DNA of 64,000 bases from assembly GCF_015694705.1 (NCBI RefSeq), contig NZ_JADQDR010000013.1:88821-152820 (forward strand), written 5' to 3'. The DNA is from Pontibacter rufus (GTDB lineage Bacteria; Bacteroidota; Bacteroidia; Cytophagales; Hymenobacteraceae). Shown here in pieces: positions 34,443 through 42,416 of the stretch (its first letter is position 1; the number at the start of each line of letters is the position of its first letter). Position numbers and translations under genes: made by a program. The notes under the pieces are model-generated. The model was not told where the DNA came from, searched no databases, and was given only the letters and a program-made list of their open reading frames with translations.

Positions 34443-37202
34443 ATGCCAAACAGTTTACGCATGAGGTATCTGCTGCATGGCAGTTTGTTGTGGGTGTTGA
34501 TCTTGTTGCTGGGTGGCCTTACAGAAGCACAGGCCACGCACATCAGAGCAGGAGATATTACGGCGCTGCGGGACACGACTCCTAACCCCAACCCGCGCCG
34601 TTTCTTCTTCACGATGGTGATTTACATGAACACCGGGGCCAGCGCCGACCACCAGACGGTAGACGTGGCTATGGGGGATGGTACCATTATCAAAGGAATA
34701 CCACGTACCACGGGCGCTGACGGCATCCCGATAGGCAACCAGACAGATAAAAATATTTACAAATGGGAGTATACGTATGGCGCTGACGGAACCTATACTG
34801 TTTCCTGGAACGGCGTGAACCGCAATGGAGATATCCAGAACATCGCCCCGCCTTCTGATCAGGTTTCTTTCCTGATATCCACTACCATCAACATCAACGC
34901 CCTGCGCGGATTTAACAGTACGCCGGTGCTGACGGTGGCGCCGATTGATTTAGCTGCGGTGGGACGTGTATTTGTGCACAACCCCGGCGCTTATGACCGG
35001 GACGGCGACAGCCTTGCTTTTAAACTGCGTGTGCCGCAGCAAATAGATGCCGCTACAGGCCAGGTAGCGGATGTGCCGGGCTATACCCTGCCCAGCCGTA
35101 CTTTTAACTGCCAGACAGAGGATGGCAGCGCGGCGGCCTATCTCACGCTTGATATAAACACCGGCCAGCTGGAATGGAATGCGCCGTGCAGGCAGGGAGA
35201 GTACAACGTGGCTTTTGTGGTGGAAGAATGGCGTGTATCAGAAAACGGGGCTGTGAAGCTGGGAGAAGTGGTGCGCGACATGCAGATTATTGTAAAGGAA
35301 ACCGAGAACCACGCGCCGAAGCTTACACCTAAAGATACCTGTATTGTGGCTGGTACCACACTAACGGGCACCGTAGTCGCTACAGATCAGGATGGCGACT
35401 TTATAGATTTGACCGTGGCTGGTGGCGGCATTGTACCGCCGGCAACTTTTGATATTACGCGCAGGGTAAAAGGTATAACTACCGGTACGCTGGCCTGGGC
35501 TACTTCCTGCGAGGATGTGCGGGAGCGGCCATACCAGGTGGTATTCAGGGCCCAGGATGTCAGGCCACAGACAGAAACACACCTGGCGGATTTGCAGGCA
35601 TGGAATATAAAAGTAGTGGGGCCGCCACCGCAAAACCTGGCTGCCACCGGCGCCGACCGCAATGTAACGCTGACGTGGGACCCTTATACCTGCCAGAATG
35701 CATCGGTAATTCGCATTTACCGCCGCGAAGGACCTTCGGGTTTTGTGCCGGATGTATGCGAAACAGGTGTGCCCGCCAGCACCGGTTACGTGCTGATTGG
35801 CGAAGTTACCCCGGACAAAACTACTTTCTTTGATGATAACGATGGTGCCGGCCTGACAGCGGGCGTCGACTACTGCTATATTATTTATGCGGAGTTTCCG
35901 TCGCCGGGGCGCGGGGCCAGCCTGGCCTCGAATGAAGCTTGTGTGGAGCTGGATCGCGATATCCCGTACCTGACCAATGTAACCGTTGACAAAACCGATG
36001 TAACAGCTGGCCAGATTACGGTGAAATGGACACAGCCCGGCAATGTAGACAAACTGACACCGCCGCTGGAGTACCGCCTGTACCGCAAAGTAGGACAGGA
36101 ATCCGGTACGGGTTTCCAGCTGGTTGCTACAAGGCGCAACATGGCCGATACGACGTTTGTAGACCGCAACCTGAACACAGCAGAGAATGCTTACCGCTAC
36201 CGCCTGGAATTTTACCAGGCGCCACGGCCGGGCGCACAGCCCACCTCGCTGCGCGACAGCACCGAGGCCTCCAGCGTACGCCTGAATGTAGCAGCAGCTG
36301 CCAATGATGAGATGGCTTTTGTCCTGAACTGGACATACGATGTGCCCTGGAACAACAGTGTGGCCATGCATCGCATCTACCGCCTTATAGATAATAAATA
36401 CGTGCTGATTGACAGCGTAAGCGCAACGGCCGGCAGCGGCACTTATACTGATCGTGGCACCTTTGGCGGTAACGCATTGGTGCGCGGCGAGAATTATTGC
36501 TACTATGTGCAGACAGTGGGCAGTTACGAGATAAGCGGACTGCCGGAGCCGCTGCTAAACAACAGCCAGGAGGCCTGTGTGGCATTGCCAAAAATAGTGT
36601 GCGCGCCGGAGCTAAGTATAAACGAACTCGACTGCGAAGCTTTTGCCCGGAACCCTACACAACCACCTTATCAGAATGTACTGACCTGGGTACCGCAAAT
36701 TACGGGCGAATGTACCGATCAGATAGATTTCTATACCGTATACTTCAAAGGCCCCGGCGATGCGGATTATACCAATATAGGTACCACCAAAGAGACTACC
36801 TTCACCCATAGTGGCCTGCAGTCGTTTGCCGGCTGTTATGTGGTAACCGCCACCGATACGGCCGGCCGCGAGAGCCCGCGCAGCAACGAAGTATGCAAAG
36901 ACAACTGTATCTTCTTTATGCTGCCGAACATCATCACGCCAAATGGTGATGGCCTGAACGACTTATTCCGTCCGGATGAGCGCACCGCTTTTGTAAAGAG
37001 CCTGAAGTTTAAGGTGTTTGATCGCTGGGGCGTGCCGGTGTATGAAGGCACTGATCCATACATCAACTGGGCTGGCGTGGATGAGGACGGCGACCAGCTA
37101 CCTGACGGTACTTATTATTACGAAGCGCAGGTTGAGTTTTATACCATCGATCCGTCCAAAGCACAGGCTAAGTATAAAGGCTGGGTACAGATATTACACT
37201 AA
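34443..37202 (+). CDS. Secreted gliding-motility-type protein with C-terminal type IX sorting domain
   Basis: A 919-residue exported protein. It has a signal peptide (about 9-30, LLHGSLLWVLILLLGGLTEAQA), a beta-rich N-terminal part, and several fibronectin type III-like repeats between about 395 and 790 (for example NLAATGADRNVTLTWDPYTC and GQITVKWTQPGNVDKL). The CHU_C/gliding-motility C-terminal domain is at about 835-919 (PNIITPNGDGLNDLFRPDE to VFDRWGVPVYEG), which marks type B cargo of the type IX secretion system. It is probably anchored or released at the cell surface; its binding partner is unknown. The following gene overlaps its stop by one base. Confidence 0.93.
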   Translation: MPNSLRMRYLLHGSLLWVLILLLGGLTEAQATHIRAGDITALRDTTPNPNPRRFFFTMVIYMNTGASADHQTVDVAMGDGTIIKGIPRTTGADGIPIGNQTDKNIYKWEYTYGADGTYTVSWNGVNRNGDIQNIAPPSDQVSFLISTTININALRGFNSTPVLTVAPIDLAAVGRVFVHNPGAYDRDGDSLAFKLRVPQQIDAATGQVADVPGYTLPSRTFNCQTEDGSAAAYLTLDINTGQLEWNAPCRQGEYNVAFVVEEWRVSENGAVKLGEVVRDMQIIVKETENHAPKLTPKDTCIVAGTTLTGTVVATDQDGDFIDLTVAGGGIVPPATFDITRRVKGITTGTLAWATSCEDVRERPYQVVFRAQDVRPQTETHLADLQAWNIKVVGPPPQNLAATGADRNVTLTWDPYTCQNASVIRIYRREGPSGFVPDVCETGVPASTGYVLIGEVTPDKTTFFDDNDGAGLTAGVDYCYIIYAEFPSPGRGASLASNEACVELDRDIPYLTNVTVDKTDVTAGQITVKWTQPGNVDKLTPPLEYRLYRKVGQESGTGFQLVATRRNMADTTFVDRNLNTAENAYRYRLEFYQAPRPGAQPTSLRDSTEASSVRLNVAAAANDEMAFVLNWTYDVPWNNSVAMHRIYRLIDNKYVLIDSVSATAGSGTYTDRGTFGGNALVRGENYCYYVQTVGSYEISGLPEPLLNNSQEACVALPKIVCAPELSINELDCEAFARNPTQPPYQNVLTWVPQITGECTDQIDFYTVYFKGPGDADYTNIGTTKETTFTHSGLQSFAGCYVVTATDTAGRESPRSNEVCKDNCIFFMLPNIITPNGDGLNDLFRPDERTAFVKSLKFKVFDRWGVPVYEGTDPYINWAGVDEDGDQLPDGTYYYEAQVEFYTIDPSKAQAKYKGWVQILH

Positions 37203-37630
37203 TGGAAACACATGATATGGAACAGCTGCAGGGCAGGCCCATCGTATTTTACGATGGCACCTGTGGCTTTTGCCAGGCCAGCATCCAGATTATCCTGAAG
37301 CATAACAGGCGCCAGGATTTATACTTTGCTGCCCTGCAATCCGGTATGCTGGAAGCCTTGGTGCCGCCTGAGCAACTGCCTGAGCCGGTGCCTGATTCAA
37401 TGCTTTTCTATGAGCAGGGCAAGCTGTATACAGAGTCAGAGGCTGCGCTGCGCATTGCCCGCCACCTGGATTCTCCGCTGTCCGTGTTTGCGCATTTCCG
37501 TTTTATTCCTTTATCTTTCCGCAACCTTGTATACCGCTTCATTGCCCGAAACCGCTATAAAATTGCCGGTCGCATCGAAGAAGCCTGTATGCTGCCGAGC
37601 CCTGAAGTAAGGGCCAGGTTTATGGGGTGA
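37202..37630 (+). CDS. DCC-family thiol-disulfide oxidoreductase-like protein (DUF393)
   Basis: A 142-residue protein of the DUF393 family named for its conserved Asp-Cys-Cys. The motif is seen as IVFYDGTCGFCQASIQIIL (about 14-32), a CxxC in a thioredoxin-like fold. The middle ESEAALRIARHL and the C-terminal FIARNRYKIAGR are also typical. The role is uncertain: possibly thiol redox or membrane-associated. The start overlaps the preceding stop (TAATG). A second ATG at 37217 is an alternative start. Functional connection with the upstream secreted protein is not evident. Confidence 0.88.
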   Translation: METHDMEQLQGRPIVFYDGTCGFCQASIQIILKHNRRQDLYFAALQSGMLEALVPPEQLPEPVPDSMLFYEQGKLYTESEAALRIARHLDSPLSVFAHFRFIPLSFRNLVYRFIARNRYKIAGRIEEACMLPSPEVRARFMG

Positions 37631-37632
37631 AC

Positions 37633-37764
37633 AGGACGCAAGACATCAGACACAAGACACAAGAAGGTAATAAGAAGTATAGTATACTTCTATGGAGTGC
37701 GCCAGGATATCTCATCCTCTAAATCAAAGAAAGTCCTGCGTCCTGTGTCTGAAATCCTGTGTCT
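37633..37764. repeat. Low-complexity inverted repeats with central AAGTATA palindrome
   Basis: The left part near 37633-37665 is built of GACACAAGACAC-type units; the right part near 37735-37764 carries the inverted form (GTGTCTGAAATCCTGTGTCT). Between them, 37673-37691 is a perfect palindrome AGAAGTATAGTATACTTCT, i.e. two AAGTATA words head to head. The rest of the 37631-37810 gap holds no gene. Confidence 0.55.
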
Positions 37765-37810
37765 CAAAAGAAGGATAAACGAACAACGATTTACAAAACG
37801 CGAGTAACAC

Positions 37811-38692
37811 ATGAAAAAAGCTTACATTTTCCCGGGCCAGGGATCTCAGTTTGTAGGTATGGGCAAGGACCTGTATGAGCAGCACGACGAAGCAAAAAAA
37901 CTGTTCGATAAAGCAAACGAGATTCTGGGTTTTAACATCACCAACATCATGTTCAGCGGCACCGACGAGGAACTGAAGCAAACCAAAGTAACCCAGCCAG
38001 CCATATTCCTGCACTCAGTGGCGCAGGCAGCCGTAGCCAAAGACTTTGCCCCGGACATGGTGGCGGGTCACTCATTGGGAGAGTTTTCGGCGCTGGTCGC
38101 CAGCAAGGTATTAAGCTTTGAAGATGGTTTACGGCTGGTATCCAAACGTGCCTTGGCCATGCAAGCGGCCTGCGAAGCAAATCCCTCTACCATGGCAGCC
38201 ATACTTGGCCTGGATGATGCGAAGGTGGAGGAAGTATGCGCCTCTATAGATGGCGAGGTAGTAGTGCCGGCCAACTACAACTGCCCCGGCCAACTTGTTA
38301 TTTCAGGCTCCAACAAAGGGATAGAAATTGCCTGCGAGAAGATGAAAGAAGCCGGCGCCAAGCGCGCGCTGCCCTTGCCGGTAGGAGGGGCCTTCCACTC
38401 GCCGCTGATGAAGCCTGCCGAAGAAGAACTGGCCAAAGCCATAGAATCGACTACCTTCAGCCAGGGTATCTGCCCCATCTACCAGAATGTAGATGCCAAA
38501 CCGCACACCGACCCCACAGAGATAAAGCAGAACCTGATAAAGCAATTAACTGCGCCGGTGCGCTGGACACAGTCGGTGCAGCAAATGATTGCCGATGGCG
38601 CCACGCAATTTATAGAGTGCGGCCCCGGCAAAGTGCTGCAGGGCTTGGTAAAGAAAATCGACCGCAACGCCGAAGTAAGTTCTGTGGAATAG
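37811..38692 (+). CDS. fabD: Malonyl-CoA:ACP transacylase FabD
   Basis: A 293-residue malonyl transferase that loads the acyl carrier protein for fatty acid synthesis. The N-terminal FPGQGSQFVGMGKDL (about 6-20), the nucleophilic serine in GHSLGEFSAL (S about 88), and the catalytic histidine segment GGAFHSPLM (H about 197) are present. Length is standard. It stands alone between a low-complexity spacer and a strong terminator. Confidence 0.97.
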   Translation: MKKAYIFPGQGSQFVGMGKDLYEQHDEAKKLFDKANEILGFNITNIMFSGTDEELKQTKVTQPAIFLHSVAQAAVAKDFAPDMVAGHSLGEFSALVASKVLSFEDGLRLVSKRALAMQAACEANPSTMAAILGLDDAKVEEVCASIDGEVVVPANYNCPGQLVISGSNKGIEIACEKMKEAGAKRALPLPVGGAFHSPLMKPAEEELAKAIESTTFSQGICPIYQNVDAKPHTDPTEIKQNLIKQLTAPVRWTQSVQQMIADGATQFIECGPGKVLQGLVKKIDRNAEVSSVE

Positions 38693-38725
38693 CTATATTT
38701 CCATGCTTCAGGTATAAAGAAGTAC

Positions 38726-38766
38726 AAACAAACCCGGCAGGTTTTAAAAACCTGCCGGGTTTGTTT
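38726..38766. terminator. Terminator after fabD
   Basis: A 20-bp perfect inverted repeat (38726-38745 and 38747-38766) with core ACCCGGCAGGTTTT and A/T-rich flanks. It lies 34 bases after the fabD stop. Confidence 0.88.
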
Positions 38767-38810
38767 ATCCAGGTTTTGTAGGCTGCTCAATAGCGATTCT
38801 CAATTTTTGC

Positions 38811-38818
38811 TACATTTG
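38811..38818 (+). promoter_or_regulatory. Candidate -7 box for the CPBP-like gene
   Basis: TACATTTG fits TAnnTTTG and lies 22 bases before the ATG at 38841. No good TTG box is seen 19-21 bases upstream. Confidence 0.45.
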
Positions 38819-38840
38819 CCTGCTTTTTACATGCCCGACT

Positions 38841-39650
38841 ATGAAAAAATTACCTGCCCTTATACTTTGGTTAGGTGGGTTCGTGCTGCTGAACCTCTAC
38901 GCCAACCTTGTCCCAAAACTGTTTCAACTGGATGTGCTGCCATGGCTGGCATACGCTATCGGCTTTTTCATACTTGCTTTCCTGCTGGGCAGGTTTGTAC
39001 TTAAGCTGAGAGGGTTGCAATCTTTCGGTATGGGCCTGCAGCGCGGCTGGGTGACCAGCATAGTACTGGGCTTTGTTATTGGTTTCGGCATCTGGGCCCT
39101 CAAAAACTTTGTGTTTTATAAAATGGGGAAATTTGAAGTAAGCGGTATGATGGATGCAGCCTACATTTACCCCATGCTGGCGCAGGCATTGCTAGGAATG
39201 TTCTTTGCCTCCGCCATCAACGACCTGATGATTCGCGGTTACTGGCTGGCCTTCTGCAAACGGGAACACCAGATGAAATGGTACCTGCTCCTCACCACCC
39301 TGCTTTACGCCCTGGACGATTCCTGGAATGAAAGTTTCGGTTTGATGAACCTGCTGTTTTCGGCTGTGCTTGGCATTACGCTGGCTTATACCGTACTAAA
39401 AACCGGTTCCATCTGGATGTCGATTGGCATACATTGGGGTGGCAATATGCTGTATAGGATGATGTCCGGTTTCGACGGGCAGGGCATCTGGAAACTGCAA
39501 AACGTAACGGAGGGCGTGCAGTATGAATATGTCAGTGTGTTGATTACAGCGCTGATGTTTCCGGTCGTATACCTGCTGCTGCGCGGCAAAAGCAGGGTTG
39601 CCCCGAAACAGATGCCGCAGGATGACATTATTCCGCATCACCTGGCCTGA
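38841..39650 (+). CDS. CPBP (Abi)-like membrane protein with altered protease motif
   Basis: A 269-residue membrane protein with about seven or eight hydrophobic helices. It resembles the CPBP intramembrane protease family. The first motif, normally EExxxR, reads NDLMIRG (about 132-138), so both glutamates are replaced. The later histidine motif is kept as SIGIHWGGNML (about 193-203). It could be an inactive relative, a chaperone-like member, or a protein from a neighbouring family. Function is unknown, and nothing in the neighbourhood (fabD, an unknown small protein) suggests a partner. Confidence 0.7.
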   Translation: MKKLPALILWLGGFVLLNLYANLVPKLFQLDVLPWLAYAIGFFILAFLLGRFVLKLRGLQSFGMGLQRGWVTSIVLGFVIGFGIWALKNFVFYKMGKFEVSGMMDAAYIYPMLAQALLGMFFASAINDLMIRGYWLAFCKREHQMKWYLLLTTLLYALDDSWNESFGLMNLLFSAVLGITLAYTVLKTGSIWMSIGIHWGGNMLYRMMSGFDGQGIWKLQNVTEGVQYEYVSVLITALMFPVVYLLLRGKSRVAPKQMPQDDIIPHHLA

Positions 39651-39668
39651 GTAAGGCTTTCTCACCAA

Positions 39669-40067
39669 TTAAAGGTACTGGCTTAACCATTCCTTTGCAG
39701 CCTCTTTATCTGCAAAATTTTTCATCGGAATGGGCGGCGTCTTAAACTTGAAAAGAATATTCATTATCAGCTGGGCAAGCCCGGGTTTCGACACCATCGC
39801 CATGGCTGTATAAATGTTAGGCAATTGCTCCGTTGAAAATCTGCGTGTCTCCTTATCCGGTATAGGCGAGTTTTTCAGGTATATCAGCAAGGGCACCTTC
39901 CTGTTATGGGTGATTTGCCTGACCAAAGCCACGTTGCCGCTAATACTGGCAACCGTTCGTTTCGTACTCTTGGAAAGCGATACCAGGATGCCGTCCTCAA
40001 ACCAGTAAGTCGCGATTTCCCCTTCAAAAGTTTGCCTGTCTGTTGGTGCTGTCATAGTTGTATCCAT
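39669..40067 (-). CDS. Small STAS/SpoIIAA-like protein of unknown function
   Basis: A 132-residue soluble protein. Its alternating beta/alpha pattern (EIATYWFEDGILVSLSKSTKRTVASISGNVALVRQI, then PLLIYLKN, and a C-terminal ADKEAAKEWLSQYL helix) resembles the SpoIIAA-like/STAS proteins common in Bacteroidota. In them a strand-helix core ends in an EAAxxWL helix. I cannot assign a role. It is convergent with the CPBP-like gene, 18 bases apart. An internal ATG at 40055 is an alternative start. Confidence 0.65.
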   Translation of the reverse strand: MDTTMTAPTDRQTFEGEIATYWFEDGILVSLSKSTKRTVASISGNVALVRQITHNRKVPLLIYLKNSPIPDKETRRFSTEQLPNIYTAMAMVSKPGLAQLIMNILFKFKTPPIPMKNFADKEAAKEWLSQYL

Positions 40068-40169
40068 TTCTGCTGATGGTGAATTGCGTTTGTAAGTGGC
40101 TTGTAGTTAGCGGCTTGGCTAAAAGACGGCAAAGGCCGTCGGCCGAGATGACGTTTAGGTGTTGTTGTG

Positions 40170-40394
40170 CTACGATTTTCTTCTTTTTAGTAAACAAAAA
40201 CTTAATACTATTATGTTGAAAAAGGCAATTATCCATGGAAATATAGCCATGTAATCCGTTTGACAAGGTGGGCAGAAAGTGTTTGGCAAACAAGGTTCGC
40301 ATTGTATGCCAGTTTTATCAATGAAGTATTTCCCCACTAATAATAAGTTTCCAAAAAGCCAAATAATTAGAAACCGAGAAGACTTAAGACTCAT
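40170..40394 (-). CDS. Small cysteine-rich two-helix membrane protein, unknown
   Basis: A 74-residue protein: transmembrane helix 1 (FLIIWLFGNLLLVGKYFI, about 7-24), a short loop with four cysteines (CEPCLPNTFCPPCQTD, about 32-47), and transmembrane helix 2 (FPWIIAFFNIIVLSFCLL, about 52-69), ending in RRKS. The paired CxxC motifs could bind metal or form disulfides. The composition and hydrophobic pattern look like a real protein, but I do not recognise the family. It lies in an inverted-repeat-bounded islet. Confidence 0.6.
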   Translation of the reverse strand: MSLKSSRFLIIWLFGNLLLVGKYFIDKTGIQCEPCLPNTFCPPCQTDYMAIFPWIIAFFNIIVLSFCLLKRRKS

Positions 40395-40417
40395 TGAAAT
40401 AGTTTTTGATTAGAAGT

Positions 40418-40670
40418 TTACTTCTTAGAAATTCTATTGACTACAGAAGCAAGCTTCTCATTCTTCAAGTCGTTAACTATCTCCATAAACTCTGCTCATA
40501 CTCGCTAGCTGATTTACTTGGGTCGTGTTTCTCAAACATCATCGCTTGATTCATTAAAAGAGTCCTTAGCAAAGCTTGATTTTCTATTTCCGTTTCAAGA
40601 GTTGCCGAAAGCATTTCCGATAACTTGAATCGTGTGAGTTTATGTTATTTTCGAAAGCTTCTAAATCCAT
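40418..40670 (-). pseudogene. Frameshifted small gene
   Basis: Read on the minus strand, MDLEAFENNINSHDS passes by one frame change into KLSEMLSATLETEIENQAL (continuing to SASEYEQ), and by a second into EFMEIVNDLKNEKLASVV ending at TAA 40418-40420. The total length of 253 bases is two short of 85 codons, so two single-base losses explain it. The joined product, about 84 residues, would be a helical charged protein of unknown function. Sequencing error is the alternative. Confidence 0.6.
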
Positions 40671-40804
40671 TTTTTATTTTAATTGTAGCACAACTACCAG
40701 CTAACGGGAACTACTCCTACTAGCTGCACTATGGATGATATTGTTTTGATTAAATCCATTATCTTCTTCCACAAGCCAATATAGCGAAAAGAACCTAAAA
40801 CGCA

Positions 40805-41290
40805 TTACTCCTCAAACACCCGCACCTCCAATACATCCGCACACGCCTCCAGCAATTCCTTTATACTTTTCCCCAACACCGGATGCACCAAATCCGGTGC
40901 TATTTCGGCCAGCGGCATCAGGGTAAAGCGGCGGAGGTGCAGTTGTGGATGCGGAATGGTGAGGCGCTGCGTTTGCAGCACGAGGTCGTCGTAAAACATG
41001 ATGTCGATGTCGATGACGCGGGCGCCCCAGTGCTCCTGCCGCACCCGGCCCAGTTCCTGCTCAATGGCGTTTATACTTTGCAGCACCTGTTCGGGTGTGA
41101 GCGCTGTCTGTACTTCCAGTACCTGATTCAGGAAGGCAGGCTGGTCGGTTTTGCCCCAGGCGGCGGTTTCATATAGTTTGGAGCTGCGCGTAATTTGCCC
41201 GACCTGCGCGGCTATACTTGCGCGGGCCTGCTGCAGGTATAAAATGCGGTCGCCGAGATTGCCGCCCAGCAGCAGGTATAGCTTAGGCAT
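40805..41290 (-). CDS. folK: 6-hydroxymethyl-7,8-dihydropterin pyrophosphokinase FolK
   Basis: A 161-residue HPPK that transfers pyrophosphate from ATP to hydroxymethyl-dihydropterin in folate synthesis. Signatures: LLLGGNLGDR (about 6-15), the ETAAWGKTDQPAFLNQV segment (about 41-57) and the metal/ATP motif WGARVIDIDIMFYDD (about 87-101) with RFTLMPLAEIAPD. It overlaps the upstream hydrolase gene by 8 bases, so both are on one transcript. The 40698-40804 stretch beyond it has no gene. Confidence 0.96.
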   Translation of the reverse strand: MPKLYLLLGGNLGDRILYLQQARASIAAQVGQITRSSKLYETAAWGKTDQPAFLNQVLEVQTALTPEQVLQSINAIEQELGRVRQEHWGARVIDIDIMFYDDLVLQTQRLTIPHPQLHLRRFTLMPLAEIAPDLVHPVLGKSIKELLEACADVLEVRVFEE

Positions 41291-42128
41291 GTCTCCGGAA
41301 GAAATCTATACTCAGATCAGCGGCTAGGCGGGCAGGCTCCGGCAACTCGCTCTCCTCAAACGGGTGTTTACCTCCGAAGGAGTGATTTGCCTGGGGCAGC
41401 AGGTGCAGCTCGGCGTCCGGCTTGTGGCGTTTCAGATCGTGGGCTGCCTGCAGGGGCACGGTTTCGTCCTGCTCGCCATGCAATATCAGCAGCGGTTGCT
41501 GCATGTTGGTGAGCACCTGCGGTATGCTTAAACGGTTCTTGTTTTGCTCAAAGTTCTCTGCGAGCTGGTAATAGAGCGGCATCTGCTGCCCGGTACGGCT
41601 GTTTGCTACCCACTGCACGCCCTCGCGCTGCCACTGCGCCATCACCTCCGGCGCCCAACGCTGATCGTAATCGCTTACACCCGCCCAGGTAGCTACGGCC
41701 TTGATGCGCGGGTCTTCGGCAGCTTTCAGAATTACGGCACCGCCACCCCGGCTATGGCCTATCAGGTATAAATTATTCAGGTTGAGTTCTTGCTGTTGCA
41801 GCGGCCCCTGCGCATCGTGCAGCAAATCAATCAGGGCTTCCAGGTCGTCGAGTTCCAGGCTGAAGTTATTGTGGCCAAAAGCTTCCAGATCATGAACATC
41901 CGAATCATCGGCTACGGTGGTGCCGTTATAAGAAAAGTTGAATTTAACGAATACAAAGCCCTGCTCGGCAAAATAGCGGGCCAGCAAATTAAAATGTCCC
42001 CAGTCTTTAAAGCCTTTAAAGCCGTGCGTGAAAATAACAACGGGTTTGGGCTGCCCGTCCTGGGCAAAAGTGGCATCGGCGGTAAATGGCCGGCCATGTG
42101 CGGGGTATACTACGAAGTTAACTTTCAT
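41283..42128 (-). CDS. Alpha/beta hydrolase
   Basis: A 281-residue serine hydrolase of the dienelactone hydrolase/BAAT-like group. The oxyanion strand VVIFTHGFKGFKDW (about 30-43), the nucleophile elbow GHSRGGG (S near 126), the acid in HGEQDETVPL (about 217) and the catalytic histidine in ANHSFGG (about 248) are all visible. There is no signal peptide, so it is cytoplasmic. The substrate is unknown; esters or acyl-peptides are possible. It overlaps folK by 8 bases. Confidence 0.88.
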   Translation of the reverse strand: MKVNFVVYPAHGRPFTADATFAQDGQPKPVVIFTHGFKGFKDWGHFNLLARYFAEQGFVFVKFNFSYNGTTVADDSDVHDLEAFGHNNFSLELDDLEALIDLLHDAQGPLQQQELNLNNLYLIGHSRGGGAVILKAAEDPRIKAVATWAGVSDYDQRWAPEVMAQWQREGVQWVANSRTGQQMPLYYQLAENFEQNKNRLSIPQVLTNMQQPLLILHGEQDETVPLQAAHDLKRHKPDAELHLLPQANHSFGGKHPFEESELPEPARLAADLSIDFFRRHA

Positions 42129-42192
42129 TATAGTTTATTGTTAGCAGTTGGGTAACTGATGTTTGCTTAGCCGGGCGCTATGACCGGCTGGT

Positions 42193-42262
42193 GCTGGTGG
42201 GAGCTTGTAGCTCGTACTTTTGCATCTACAGAAAAAGGTACGAGCTGCAAGCTCGCACCAGC
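42193..42262. repeat. Second copy of the GCTGCAAGCTCGCACCAG inverted repeat
   Basis: Arms 42193-42217 and 42238-42262 are inverted copies with 23 of 25 matches and a 20-base loop. The right arm is identical over its length to the corresponding arm at 4238-4262. The outer CAGGATTT arms seen at 4110-4392 are absent here. The rest of the 42129-42416 gap has no gene. Confidence 0.75.
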
Positions 42263-42416
42263 GGAGGCACAGCACTCAACTATCGTTTTTCTTTATCAGT
42301 CTTGTCACTTTCATGCAATTTAACAAGCAACAACCAGCAACCAACAATTATACTCCGTTTTGGCGGCACACGTTTGGAAACCACTTTTGCAGGCTGTAAT
42401 ATTGTAGACCCAACAC

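Larger units (their letters stand above)
40161..40697. repeat. Small islet bounded by 17-base inverted repeats
   Basis: GTTGTTGTGCTACGATT (40161-40177) faces an inverted copy at 40681-40697 (GTAGTTGTGCTACAATT read on the minus strand), 15 of 17 identical. The interval carries a small cysteine-rich membrane protein and a frameshifted pseudogene, both on the minus strand and more AT-rich than their surroundings. The flanks contain further short palindromic pieces (GTTAGC, TAGCTGC). This recalls cassette-type insertion, but no integrase is present. Confidence 0.5.

Noticed and set aside
40161..40697. A true integron cassette array
   Set aside because: Only one pair of imperfect ends is seen, no integrase gene is in the window, and attC core sites could not be established.
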